Positions 12,201-23,557 of a stretch of DNA of 64,000 nucleotides are shown piece after piece. The stretch's first letter is position 1. Every line of letters starts with the position of its first letter. Made by a program: the position numbers and the translations under genes. The notes under the pieces are model-generated. The model had not been told where the DNA came from, searched no databases, and worked only from the letters and a program-made list of their open reading frames with translations. Location of the stretch: positions 7,534,836 through 7,598,835 of the forward strand of contig CM034599.1 of NCBI GenBank assembly GCA_020091685.1. The letters are read 5' to 3'. The DNA comes from Lutjanus erythropterus. Its lineage: Eukaryota; Chordata; Actinopteri; Lutjaniformes; Lutjanidae.

Positions 12201-14808
12201 TGTGCTGAAAAATATGTTTTTTCTTTCCAGTCTCTCCGACGGAGAAGCCCATGACCCATTGTCAGGACGACATTGATGGCACATGGCATGCTGTAGGATC
12301 GTCATGGAGAAACAGTCAATGTTTGGACTGCACTTGCGATGGATGTTGCACTGCGTAAGTACACAGACTTGTTCATTTTTAATGGGACAGTTTTGACACA
12401 TCAAATAATTGTCAGAAAATTCAGTTTTTTCTTAAATTGAAGTGTTTATTGGACATATAACCCAATATCATTTACACATAAGATTTTCTTAAAATCATAT
12501 TTCATGCATTGGGCATTTATGAAAATTCACTGATCACAACAGTTTTTTCTTTTGGGAACAAAACAAACATTCTTCCCTGCTTTTTCATTGCATATTTTTT
12601 TGATTCTTTTATATATATTTTTTATTTTACCTTAATTGTATTGGTATTCTATCACACACTCGTTTTTTGACCTGAACTTTTCTGAGCTGCTGCAACACAT
12701 GAATTTCTCTGGTGATGGATCGCTAAAGTTTATCTTATCTAATCTTTTGGGAAATGTGGCAGATTTCAAATAGTTTGGTTCATTTTTAATTTGATTTGTG
12801 GTTGGCAAAAACAGCTTGGTCACTATGATCTGAACTGGTCAATATAACAAACTAGTGCTGTCAGGCGATTAAAAAAATTAATCTAATTAATTACAGGATT
12901 TGTAATTAATTAATCTAATTAATCGCATTTTAATCTCATATCTGCTAAAGGTCCCCAAATAAAGAATTTGAATTCTAGGACATTACAAAATTGTAGTGCA
13001 TGACTAATCAATTGAATACACAAGGTACAAATCACTGCGTTCTTGTTAATAGTCCCGTCTTTGTTCTTTTTATAAATAAACTTGCCGTTCAAAGGTCCAA
13101 GTAAGCTTGCCTCGCTCTTAGGGCTGCAACGGATCAAAAAACTCACGGTTCGGATCGTATCACGGTTTTGAGTCACAGATCGGATCATTTTTCGGATCAG
13201 CAAAAAAGAAAAAAGTGGTGGGATTAGAGTTAAATTATTTTAAAAATGCACTTGTCTTTGATCTTTGTCTGTCTGTAATTATCACCATAGTTATGTAATG
13301 TAATAATAATGATCATAGTAATGATAATGGTAATATATTAAAAACTTCAAACTTATACAGTGCTGTACTATGTACATACTATACATATATTAGATCATTA
13401 TACACTGTACAGTATAATATACAACTACGCTCTGTAGTCTGGCTCAATGTCCCGCCTACAGCAGCACATCTGATTGGTTAGAAGTGATGATCAATCAGCA
13501 GACACACTGCGTCACAGACGGGGTGAGACAGAGCTGCACCGGTGAGCAGAGAGGAGCTGTGTAGAAGTTAAGACAGCTGATATCACCAAAGTTTCAATGA
13601 ACATCACAGTTTTATGATCTGTTTCTTTGTGATAGCAGAGTTACATCAGTGAAAAAAGTTACAGTCTGGATTTCACTCAAGGCGATGTGACGGCTTTTAA
13701 ATCAGTCGCTCTTCACAGAGATGCGCTGCATACAGCCGCATTTGTCTTTTCACTGCAACTCTGCATGGAGATTTCGGGTATTATAACTTATACAAAAGTA
13801 ACAGTGACAGTAAAACTATGATGCTCACATGTGGTCCGCGGATCACAAGTGTGCCGAACCGTAGAGGGCGATCCGTACGGGACACGGATCAACTGCGATT
13901 CGTTGCAGCCCTACTCGCTCTCCTGTGTCAAATTTAAAATGCTTGCGCATTGACTTGCCACTCATGATTAATTGCGTTAATTTTTATAGCGCGTTAATTT
14001 GCGGCTTAATTAATTAATCTAATTAACGCGTTAAACTGACAGCCCTATAACAAACTATCAAGTTAGCCAAGGAATTATTTTAGTGAACATCAAAAATTAT
14101 ATTTATTAGCAAGTGCTCACTAGCAAGTGCACACTCAGCTTGTGGTGCTCAAAGCACCAAAACATATACTTGAAAACCCCAACAGCAATTGCTTTTCCCA
14201 GAATTCATGACCCAGTTACTCAAGATAATCCACAAAACTTTGCTGTAACAAGTTTCATGTATAGGAACATGTTTAACAATCTGCAGCCAATGACTGTACC
14301 ACTGCACAGTTCTTTGTGTTGATATATTTGACATTATGAGTTTGGAGCACAGTGAACGAAGAACATGCATGGATAAAATAAGTCATTTAATAAAAAAGTA
14401 TCTTAAAAAAGGCACAATATGCAACATTTTCCTTAAAAAACAATAGAGACTCATATAATCATAATCCCTGTCAGTCATCACTTATGACGCTCTGTATGAA
14501 TTTCCTTTATTTCTCAGTATTCTGCTGTGCTCAGGATGTTTTACCAAATAAAAATAACAGTTCTTCATGTCCTGGGAATGAAACTCAACAATCAGCTAAC
14601 TTTCTGGTGCATCTCCGAACAGCTCAGACAAATCCTCCTGATTCCACCTTTAACTGTGTGTTTACTGTGTGATTGCAGGTATTCAACCCCCAAGCAGATC
14701 CCTGATGACTGTATGACAGTGTTTGACTCAGAGGCATGTGAATACATAGCGCACAAGAAGGACGACCCAACTGAACTCTGTCCAATTCTTGCTGGAGTAG
14801 GAAAGTGA
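11796..14808 (+). CDS. beta-microseminoprotein-like protein, copy 1
   Basis: Coding exons are 11796-11798 (ATG only, directly followed by GTGAGT), 12007-12088, 12231-12354 and 14679-14808 (stop 14806-14808), total 339 nt and 112 residues. A hydrophobic signal peptide (KYLVLALLLCALLSLSNT) is followed by a mature chain starting near GCFLKAPK, with 10 cysteines: one near the start, CQDD, QCLDCTC, GCC, DDC, EAC and LCP. That count, the length and the four-exon layout fit beta-microseminoprotein/PSP94 (MSMB), a small disulfide-rich secreted protein whose role in fish is unclear. The intron before the last exon contains two nested hAT elements that copy 2 lacks. The poly(A) signal AATAAA is at 14904-14909. 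Family assignment is from the cysteine pattern. Confidence 0.87.
12853..14047. mobile_element. hAT-like element (outer), 8-bp TSD TAACAAAC
   Basis: The ends TAGTGCTGTCA and TGACAGCCCTA form terminal inverted repeats. TAACAAAC occurs immediately left (12845-12852) and right (14048-14055), the 8-bp duplication expected for hAT transposons. The interior is AT-rich with repeated TTAATTAATCTAATTAA. It contains a second hAT insertion. The sister gene (copy 2, near 18350) keeps the uninterrupted site. Confidence 0.9.
13119..13913. mobile_element. hAT-like element (inner, nested), 8-bp TSD CTCGCTCT
   Basis: The 795-bp element has ends TAGGGCTGCAAC and GTTGCAGCCCTA. An exact duplication CTCGCTCT stands on both sides (13111-13118 and 13914-13921). 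GGATC-rich subterminal repeats appear at both ends. I see no intact transposase frame. It inserted into the outer hAT element, so it is younger. Confidence 0.9.
14563..14665 (+). repeat. dispersed repeat in msmb introns (other copies 18590-18695, 20660-20715 minus, 32245-32320)
   Basis: Ordered blocks GGGAATGA, TTTCTGGTGCATCTC, AACAGCTC, GACAAATCCT and TGATTCCACCTTTA are shared by the four places. The copy in msmb copy 3 is inverted; the one at 32245 lies in a ppp2r2a intron and is more diverged. Confidence 0.6.
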
Positions 14809-14903
14809 AGACTTTTTTGGTTGATGTTATTGAACTGATGGGGGGAGAGAGAGACTTGTAAATGAAAATCAAATACCGGCACAAATGAAATTTCAAATAA
14901 GGA

Positions 14904-14909
14904 AATAAA
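14904..14909 (+). promoter_or_regulatory. poly(A) signal, msmb-like copy 1
   Basis: AATAAA about 95 bases after the stop. Equivalent signals are at 18925-18938 (copy 2, two overlapping candidates) and 21217-21222 (copy 3). Confidence 0.65.
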
Positions 14910-15472
14910 TCATAGGCCTATGTTTCTTCATTATTGACTTCTTTATGTGTAACTTTGTTTGTAAGTGAAAGAGGAGAATTTCTGTTACAGGAAAATCACG
15001 AGTCCTTCACTGATTTTAAACATAAAAAATCTGTTAGGCCTACTTGTCACAACTCAGGATGTGTAAACTGTGGTAAAATGTCTTCTGTGGCTCAACAGGA
15101 GGTTTTCCAGACTTTGAAAAAAAATACTCCAAACCATAAGATTTTACACAGGGCTATTTTGGGCCTTTTTTTTTTAACATAAAGTCAGGATGAGCCAGAC
15201 TTTTCTCTTGAAAACCCTCAACAGTCACTGCATGTTAACATGAAACTATGGATGGACCCAGTTTTTCCTCAAGCTCAGGGTGAGGCTTGTTTTTCAAAAT
15301 AAATGCCCCTGTATGTTAACAGAAAGTCTATCTTAAATGGAAAATCAGAATGAGATTGTTGTCTCAAAATAAAATCCTTAGAAAATGACTATTTTGTGAG
15401 TTTAGACAGTTTTAGATCTGATATAAACACAAAATATTACTTTGAAAAGCCTTTTTATGGCTCCATGACAGC

Positions 15473-15540
15473 AAGAAAAGAAAAGAAAAGAAAAGAAAAG
15501 AAAAGAAAAGAAAAGAAAAGAAAAGAAAAGAAATGAAAAG
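15473..15540. repeat. (AAAAG)n microsatellite
   Basis: About 13 near-perfect AAAAG units, abutting the inverted-repeat element that begins with GAAAAGAGGG. The repeat may have grown out of that end. Confidence 0.9.
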
Positions 15541-15971
15541 AGGGTCACACTCACAGATAAAATGATTTCATGAGCTTTTACTTAGCACACTAAACTTTTC
15601 GGCCATGCCACCTTCATCAGCGTCATTTCTGAACGGTGAAGAACCTGATGTCAACAGTGATGACGATAGTTGTTGTGTTTTCTTATGTGTGTCAGTTATG
15701 TTCACTAAAAATGTCTGTAAAATCCAGTAGAACATCTGTGTGGAATTGTGAAGTGTATCAGAAAGATGCAGAGGTCACTCTGTGTGGCTCCATTCTGTGT
15801 GAGGTCACAATAACCAACTTTTGCCCTCACCTGGCAACTCACCTGACGTTTAAAACAGTGGCTGAAGACTTGTATGTGCACACAGTGATGAAGGCCAGAT
15901 GGCCGAAAACGTTTTGTGTGTTAAGTAAAAGCACGTAAAATCATATTACCTCAGAGTGTGACCCTCTTTTC
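15535..15971. mobile_element. foldback-type element with about 80-bp inverted ends
   Basis: The left end (15535 to about 15620) and the reverse complement of the right end (about 15885-15971) share GAAAAGAGGGTCACACTC, GCTTTTACTTA-CACAC, AAAC-TTTTCGGCCAT and CCTTCATCA in the same order. No transposase. The target duplication is unclear because the left flank is the AAAAG microsatellite. Confidence 0.75.
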
Positions 15972-16179
15972 TTAGGACATGGACATATACAACTAGGATA
16001 ACGCACAGGAGGGCCAGAGCACAGTTGTAACCGTGCACTTGGATGCATGCTGATGGCAGTCATGACCACAGGCATCATGTTTTCAGGTCATCCCATTCAT
16101 CCCATTCATCCCATTCCCAGATATGTCAAGAACGCCTCTCTTCAAACTTGATGCAAATGAAGAATCAACTGATTAGATA

Positions 16180-16450
16180 TTGGTGGCCAAAGGTCGATGT
16201 CACTGTGACCTCTTGTCCATCCCGTTCTTGTGAAGGTGACATCTCAGGATTACTTGGAGGGAATTTCTTCAAACTTGACACAAATGTGGTCAGTGGTGGT
16301 CAAAGGTCAAAGGTCATGGTCACAGAGGCCTCATTAAACACATGACAATATTACAAACAAATATCTAATAGGACAAAATGATGAGGTGATGACATTTTAT
16401 ATCCAAAAGGTCAAAGGTCAACTTCACTGTGACTTCCTAATGTTCAGTTC
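16180..16450 (+). repeat. AGGTCA-rich repeat with two perfect DR1 motifs
   Basis: Contains GTCACTGTGACC blocks and two copies of AGGTCAAAGGTCA (16304-16316 and 16408-16420), each a perfect direct repeat of AGGTCA spaced by one base. This type of sequence is a common teleost dispersed repeat, so receptor binding cannot be assumed. Confidence 0.6.
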
Positions 16451-16675
16451 TCTATCAGTCTTCTGTACTCCTCTTTAAAAAATGGTTTCTAGGTGAAGAC
16501 AGCAAGTTTCTCATTGGAAATTATTCACTGGAATCACACATGTATACTGATAACTTCCATGCAGTACAACAATAAAGGACACAATGGACAGACATACAGA
16601 CAGCGCAGACATGAGATGATAACATCATAAAGCAGTTCTGATGATGTCAGGAAGCAGAAATTAGGTTGGCTTAGG

Positions 16676-16678
<3 letters not shown>

Positions 16679-16742
<64 letters not shown>
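16679..16742. repeat. (TG)n microsatellite
   Basis: About 32 uninterrupted TG units, between msmb copies 1 and 2. Confidence 0.95.
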
Positions 16743-16745
<3 letters not shown>

Positions 16746-17052
16746 TTGGATGTTTGGATAAGAGGCAGAGTAGTCTTGGGTAAATGACATGTGTGGCATA
16801 GAGAGGGTAAATGTATATTATTGATTTTGTAATGATTATGTAATGATAAAATCATTCGCTAACAGCTTGGCTTGGCTTTGAAAAACTGAGAAACCTCTGG
16901 TCTAGACTATTTGTCTATTTGTCTATTTGTCTCTGTTGTTTTTTCTGTTACAACAAACACAACCAGTGGTGACCATTTCCAGTAAACCACTGGTCTAAAC
17001 TGACCCCCCCAACCTTCCTCTTATCTAATTCCAAAGGTTCCTGCAGACACAT

Positions 17053-17062
17053 TATTTAAAAG
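17053..17062 (+). promoter_or_regulatory. TATA-like element of msmb-like copy 2
   Basis: TATTTAAAAG, 82 bases before the ATG at 17144, in the same conserved proximal block as the other two copies. Confidence 0.65.
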
Positions 17063-17143
17063 ACAGACACCGTCATTAAAAATGCAACATATTTGAAACT
17101 CTTGCTTAAACACATCACAAACCAGACAAGTTTGACTGCCATC

Positions 17144-18838
17144 ATGGTGAGTTTTTAAATTACTGAGTTATGAAATTGTTTGTTAGTAGCTGTTTTTCTG
17201 TTTTGACATGATGAAGTAATGTAAATTATAGACATGGATGTGTTTATAAAATGTGATGTTTACGAGTGAATAAAAGTGATAATAATTAGTTTCTACTCAT
17301 TTTATGGGATGGACCTGAAGTCATGGTGGTCAAAATGGTAACAATTTATGTAATCAATAGAGATTACAAATGCATGCTGGGACACATATCTTGATTATAC
17401 TGAGATCAAACATTAAAATGATTATTTCTGTTTCTGTTTTCCAATGAAGAAATATTTGGCTCTGGCTTTGCTGCTATGTGCTCTGCTGCCACTTTCAGAT
17501 GCTTTTTGCATTTCTAAGGCCGTTAGACCAGGTAAAGGAAAAAAAAAAAAAAAACAACCCAAACTGTACACACACAAACATACAGTAGATTTATATGCCC
17601 AAGTTTCTTCATTGAACATGTCTGTGCTGAAAAATATTTAGCACTTTTTTATGTTTTTTTTACACATGCAAATTTTTTATGAGAACAATATCAGAAATTA
17701 ACATGATGCTACATTATGACTGTGCTGAAAAATACTGAGCGCTTTTTCTTTCCAGTCTCTCCGACGGAGAAGCCCATGACCCATTGTCAGGATGATGTTG
17801 ATGGCACATGGCATGCTGTAGGATCTAAATGGAGAAACAGTGCATGTATGGACTGCACTTGCAGTGGATGTTGCTCTGCGTAAGTACACAGATCACAACA
17901 TGCTCATTTTTAGAGGGACAGTTTTGACACATCAAATAATTGCCTGAAAATTCACATTTTTCATTTTTTTAAAAATATATATACATATATTTTTTTTTTT
18001 TTGGTAACATATTTTGATACATCAGACATTTATGAAAACTCACTGATCACAACAGTTTTTATTTTAGGAACAACACAAATATTCATTATTGTGTTTTCAT
18101 TGCACTTTTTTTTATTTTATACATCTTCTATATATCTTTATATCTTTTATCTTTATTGTATTGGCATTCTGTTTATCACTCACCCCCTTTTTCTGCCTGT
18201 ACTTTTTTGAGCTGTGTTGGATCTATAAATTTTATCTTATCTTATCCTAGCTTTTGGAAAATCTGGCACATTTCAAATGGTTTGGTTCCTTTTTATTTTG
18301 CCATGTGGTCAGCAAAAACAACTTGGTCACTATAATCTGAAACGGTCAATATAACATACAGTTGAGTTAGCCAAGGAATTATTTTAGTGAAAATCAAAAA
18401 GGACAGTTATTAGCAAGCGCTCACTTGCTAATAACTGTTTGCAGCATCCAAGCGAGGATAATACCTGTGCCAGTGCCTGTATAAAAAAAACCCTATTTAA
18501 ATATCTCAATTTCCTCTCTAAATTTATTTTACGATGAATTTTCAAACTTGAAGCTACAGCCTCTTGTCCATGGGTAAATTTGGTTGACAGTTCTTCATGT
18601 CCTGGGAATGAAACTCAACAATCAGCTAACTTTCTGGTGCATCTCTGAACAGCTCGGACAAATCCTAGTGATTCCACTTTTAACTGTGTGTTTACTGTGT
18701 GATTGCAGGTATCCAACCTCCGTGCAGATCCCTGAGGACTGTGTGTCAGTGTTTGACTCACAGGCGTGTGAATACATAGTGCACAAGAAGGACGACCCAA
18801 CTGTATCCTGTCCAATTCTTGCTGCAGTAGGAAAGTGA
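17144..18838 (+). CDS. beta-microseminoprotein-like protein, copy 2
   Basis: Coding exons are 17144-17146 (ATG), 17450-17531, 17756-17879 and 18709-18838 (stop 18836-18838). They have the same lengths and phases as copies 1 and 3, giving 112 residues. A signal peptide (KYLALALLLCALLPLSDA) precedes FCISKAVRP and the ten-cysteine mature domain (CQDD, ACMDCTC, GCC, DCVSVFDSQAC, SCP). The last exon and about 450 bases of 3' flank are very close to copy 1, whereas the promoter, intron 1 and exon 2 are the most divergent of the three. An in-frame ATG just before the exon 2 acceptor (17444) could start translation if intron 1 were retained; copies 1 and 3 have GTG there. Secreted PSP94-family protein; function in fish is inferred only. 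Confidence 0.87.
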
Positions 18839-19854
18839 AGACTTTTTTGGTTGATGTTATCGAACTGATGGAGGAGAGAGAGACTTGTAAATGAAAATAA
18901 AATCCTGGCACAAATGAAATTTCAAATAAAGAAATAAATCATAGGCCTATGTTTCTTCATTATTGACTTCTTTATGTGTAACTTTGTTTGAATGTGAAAG
19001 AGGAGAATTTCTGTTTCAGGAAAATCGCGAGTCCTTCACTGATTTTAAACATAAAAAATCTGTTAGGCCTACTTGTCACAAGAAGTACAACTCAGGATGT
19101 GTAAACAGTGGTAAAATGTCTTCTGTGGCTCAAGAGGAGGTTTTCCAGACTTTGAAAAAGTAGCCCAAACAATAAGATTTTACACAGGGTTACTTTGGGC
19201 TTTTTTTTTAAAACATAAAGTCAGGATGAGCCAGACTTTTCTCTTGAAAACCCTCAACAGTCACTGCATGTTAACATGAAACTATGGATGGACCCAGATT
19301 TTCCAAAATAAAAGCCACCTGACAGTAACTGTATGTTAATAAGGAATTTAGAATGAGTAAAATTAAAAGCCCCATAGAATAACTGTAATAACTGCAGTTG
19401 CTGTGTCGTCTTATGTGTGTCAGTTATGTATAGATGTGTAGACATGACATGATAACATGAAGCAGTTCAGCAGATATATGAACTAAGAGTAAAACACTCC
19501 TTTGATGTGTGTGTATGTATGTTTTGGGTAGTCTGTGTTGACATAGTGCAAATATTTTTAATATATGTCAAATATATTTGTAATACATTTCTCCTGTGTT
19601 AAGTAGAAGGATTTTTTAAAAAGGCTACATTGAATTTAAGGGTACATACATGAGGAGGTCCCTTGTCCCTTGTAAGAGGTTCTTGGCTTTGAAAAACTGA
19701 GAAACCTCTGGTCTAGACCATTTGTCTATTTGTCTCTGTTGTTTTTTCTGTAAAACAAACACAACCGGCGGTGACCATTTTCAGCAAACCATTGGTCCAA
19801 ACTGACCCCCCCAACCTTCCCCTTATCTAATTCCAAAGGTTCCTGCAGACACAC

Positions 19855-19864
19855 TATTTAAAAG
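19855..19864 (+). promoter_or_regulatory. TATA-like element of msmb-like copy 3
   Basis: TATTTAAAAG, 82 bases before the ATG at 19946; flanks are nearly identical to copy 1. Confidence 0.65.
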
Positions 19865-19945
19865 ACAGACACCGTCATTAAAAATGCAACATATTTGAAA
19901 CTCTTACTTAAACACATCACAAACCAGACAAGTCTGACTGCCATC

Positions 19946-21086
19946 ATGGTGAGTTTTTAAACTGTTAAGTTACAACATTGTTTGTTGGTAGCTGTTTTTG
20001 GGGTTAGACATGATAAAGTAACGTAAATCATGGAGGTGAAGAGAGTGATTATAAAATGTGATGTTTCCCAGTGGATAAAAGTCATATTTAGTTTTGACTC
20101 ATCATGCTGAGATGAAATAGTAAAACTATGATGTTTGTGTCCTTTTTCTTGTGAAGAAATATTTGGTCCTGGCTTTGCTGCTATGTGCTCTGCTGTCACT
20201 GTCAAACGCCTCCTGTTACCAAAAGACCACTAACCTGGGTAAACACATACCACACACACAGAGACGTACAGCATATTTATGTTTTTTTACACACGTTTTT
20301 TATGAGAATATCAAAAATGAACACATGATGCTTTTATGACTGTGCTGAAAAATACTGAGCGTTTTTTCTTTCCAGTCTTCCCGACTGAGAAGCCCACGAC
20401 CCATTGTCAGGACGACGTTGATGGCACATGGCATGCCGTAGGATCGTCATGGAGAAACAGTCAATGTATGGACTGCACTTGCAATGAATGTTGCACTGCG
20501 TAAGTACACAGATCACAACATTTAGGGTTTTTTTTGTTCCAAGAGTATATTCATTGATTTTTGCAGATCAAACAACTACAAATAAAACTGATGTTCCCAT
20601 AACATCAGTATTTTATGACCCGGCAGAGTCATCAATCACCCATCCTTCTCCAGATTCGATTATTGCACATATAAAGGTAGAATCAGTAGGATTTGTCCAA
20701 GATGTTTGTACAAAAACCACAATTATGCCGGGATGTCAAATATTGATATTTTTACAAGCACAGCAAAATAATGAGAAAACAAGAAAATACAGGCAGAGAA
20801 CAGGGTCTCTGCAGATACAACCACCACCACACACTTCTAGTTGATTTTAAGTAATGATAGAAAAGGATTGTTTATATTAGTCAATGCATTATTTTTTAGG
20901 AAAATGTTTTATATTATGCCTTTAAGTATTTGTTGTTCTGCACTGTGTAATTGCAGGTATATGAGACCCGTTCAGATGGCTGAAGACTGTGAGTCAGTGT
21001 TCGACTCGAAGGCCTGTAAATACAGGGTGCACAAGAGGGGCAACCCAGATGAACAATGTTCATATTATGCTTCAGTGGGAAAGTGA
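19946..21086 (+). CDS. beta-microseminoprotein-like protein, copy 3
   Basis: Coding exons are 19946-19948 (ATG), 20157-20238, 20376-20499 and 20957-21086 (stop 21084-21086), 112 residues. The mature chain begins NASCYQK, close to the NASCY start of human MSMB. Ten cysteines are kept (CQDD, QCMDCTC, ECC, DCESVFDSKAC, QCS). The promoter, intron 1 and exon 2 signal-peptide part match copy 1 almost exactly. Intron 3 is only about 457 bases and unrelated to most of intron 3 in copies 1 and 2. Exon 4 is the most divergent (MRPVQMAEDCESV, YRVHKRGNPDEQCSY). This looks like the oldest or most separately evolving copy at the 3' end, with a recently shared 5' half. Confidence 0.87.
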
Positions 21087-21249
21087 TTGTGATCTGCAGG
21101 TCTGAAGTGACAAACGGGGAGAGCGACGATGTGTCGATGTGACCCTTCACTGGCTTCCCACAAGGAAACGCTGCTTGTGCTGATTGGAACACACAACTGC
21201 CATAAATGGAATTTCAAATAAATAAATAAATCATACTTTTCTTTGTGGT

Positions 21250-23199
21250 TTGCTTTTTTGCATTAATTTTGTTTGTATGAGAAAGAAGAGAATTCCAGAA
21301 ACAACTGAAAATGGTAGGAAAATTAAAATGACACAGCTGTTGGGTCAAAATAATTCAACCAGCGGTTCAGCCGCGCATGAATCTCTTACTACCCTTTTGA
21401 CCCAACATGAGCAACCCAACAGCGTGTTTACAGTAGTGCGTGTATATGCTAGCATGTTGCTGTTTATTTCCAAAGTTAATAAAATCTGCTCTTGCATTTA
21501 TTTTTTATAAATCATCATAAATTTAAAAACCTAGAAAACACAAGAGAATACACATTTCAATAAAATATAGCTTAAGTCTTCAATTATTTGCACATGAACA
21601 TTTGTATTCAGAAACTGACAAGGCATTTGAAAGAAACTGTCTCCAATAAAATCATTACTAACATGATTTGGAAGAGGGTCGTGCATGGAGGGTATGTAGG
21701 GGTCAAGGAGAGGAAGATAGGGGTTGAGGAGAGTGATGCTAGCATGTATGGAGGTAATGCAGATGCACTGGGGCCCACGACCGACCAGGGCCCGTGCACA
21801 CAAGCCTCAAATAATTTACTATATAGATGTGAGCAATAGTCATAGGCAATTTCATGTTCAAAAATGTACAAAGTGTGTCCACATGGAATTCTGGGTTATT
21901 GCAATTATTGACATGTGCAATACTACCGTGAGGGAAAATAAACAGTTAGCTAGAGAAATGTCAAGACAGCAAGTAAGTGAAAAACAAGCAATATACAAAT
22001 ACAAAAATAAGTTTGAGATGCCAGAATTAAAGGAAGCAACTTCCAAAAATAGGTTTTGTTTTTGTTTTTTTGTTTTTTTTTCCAGAAAGGTTCAGAAAGA
22101 AAGTTGTTCCCATGGATGTATTAAGGAGAGTGCACCTATGATGTAAATACAATTTATTTATTATTTTATTTGACAAATTGTTTATGTGCTAATGCCAACA
22201 TGTAGACATGAAGATTGTTGTGAATTATGAATTATGTGAAGGTGCACCTCACCAAGTTTACTCTATTTTCATCTCATGCTTTTAAGGTGCAATGTGGTAG
22301 GAACTACCACATTGCACTACATAGTTTACTGTATTTTCATCTGTGTTAAGGTGCACTGTCACCTGCTAGTTTTCATCTGTGTGCAGGTGCGCCTTCACCT
22401 GTTAACCTATCTGTGTTTTATTCATATCAAGGTGTGCTGTCACCAGCTAGTTTTTATATGTGAGAAGCTGCATTGACAGAAATGATGCTTTAATCTGTTA
22501 TGATGCTCCAGCATCAGATTTTGTCAGGAAGGCTGTTTTATCACCATCTTGGCCTTGCTACTGTAACTCCTCCTCTATATCATAGCGGTGCATTTCACTG
22601 TTGTTAGTTGTTCTAAAGCTACACGCTTTCACTTCCTTCATTCACTGACATTATGTTATACTATGTCTGACTGTGATGTGCAGGGGTTGCTTTGATAATC
22701 TTGCATTAGGGCCCAGTGCTGACTCCTTACGCCACTGGGTAAAGCATAACATGAATAACATTTACACTTAATTGTCCGTGAACATGACTTTTATCTGAGT
22801 CATGTTAGATCAATTTTCATCAGCAATGGTGATTGTTTTAATAAATCCAGCCCTGGTGCCTTGAGCTTCAGTGGGAGAAAACACACTATGCAACACTTTT
22901 TGTTTTAATGTGTTATATAATTAAAAAATTAATTGGTGCCTAACAACATATACATATTATAGATGAAACTATATTTTCCTCTTGAATTAAATCTAAAATC
23001 ACACTGTTATAAATACCATATTTTCTAACGTAAACTTCCTATCAAATCTAGTTCAGTTTTGCTGTGACGCAAAAACCTGCAAGTGCGGGTTAGTTCGATT
23101 TTAATCCCTGAAACAATTGACATGGGCGGAGCTTAACGATTGGTGGGGTTCTAATAAGTCCTTGTTACTTTTCATTGAAAATTAAGCGCTCCATAAATC
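21250..23199. other. intergenic, transposon remnants and E-box-rich tandem repeat
   Basis: No gene recognised. About 21740-22740 has flanks resembling a degraded hAT element: GGGGCCCACGACC on the left, and on the right the reverse complement of CAGTGGCGTAAGGAGTCAGC. The reading frame at 21724-22146 is probably a relic of it. 22239-22470 holds imperfect repeats, annotated separately. Confidence 0.45.
22239..22470 (+). repeat. imperfect tandem repeats with GGTG...CACC arms
   Basis: At least five units carry AAGGTGCA or CAGGTGCG followed by CACCTG or a variant, separated by TTTTCATCTGTG-like linkers. One unit forms a perfect hairpin, GTGCAATGTGGTAG / CTACCACATTGCAC (22287-22300 and 22304-22317) with a GAA loop. 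Confidence 0.6.
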
Positions 23200-23405
23200 A
23201 ATTAACCATGTGGACTCCGGGTACAGAAGGTAAAAACCCATGTCTCCGACGGCGCAAGAGTTGCAACCAGATTAAAATTGCATGATGCGCCCTCTCCGCT
23301 CTGTGTTTGATGCCTGCTCAACGCCGCCCGCGCTGCGCCATTTTGAAAGTGTAACGCTGGGAGAGGCAAGTCGTATCTGGAGGAGAACCCCAGACCCGCG
23401 GAAGA

Positions 23406-23415
23406 TCTCGCGAGA
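23406..23415. promoter_or_regulatory. TCTCGCGAGA promoter motif 1 (ppp2r2a)
   Basis: Perfect TCTCGCGAGA palindrome in a CpG-rich stretch about 460 bases before the ppp2r2a start codon. This motif is a known vertebrate CpG-island promoter element bound by BANP. A second copy lies at 23558-23567. Confidence 0.75.
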
Positions 23416-23557
23416 GTGATCAATTTAACTCAAATTATGATCGCTTCCAAACCCTCAGTCAAGTTATTTAATCCATAACGTATGCAAGTCTTAACCATGG
23501 CGTTGTCACGTTAATTAGTTTGGAAAACGTGCACACTGAAGAAACAAAACGTACAAA

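Noticed and set aside
14934-15182. Frame downstream of msmb copy 1 with a near-copy at 18963-19163, including an in-frame 9-base indel
   Set aside because: It lies in the duplicated 3' flank. The base differences I compared (L/F, H/R, C/S, Q/E) all change residues, which does not fit selected coding sequence.
16661-16855. Minus-strand frame with Thr-His repeats
   Set aside because: Translation of the (TG)n microsatellite.
17444-17641. MKKYLAL frame starting in exon 2 of msmb copy 2 as the true start
   Set aside because: That ATG overlaps the splice acceptor. The exon 1 ATG is conserved in all three genes, while copies 1 and 3 have GTG here.
21724-22146. 140-codon frame between msmb copy 3 and ppp2r2a
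   Set aside because: No recognisable domain; it runs through poly-T and lies between hAT-like flanks. Best read as a transposon relic.
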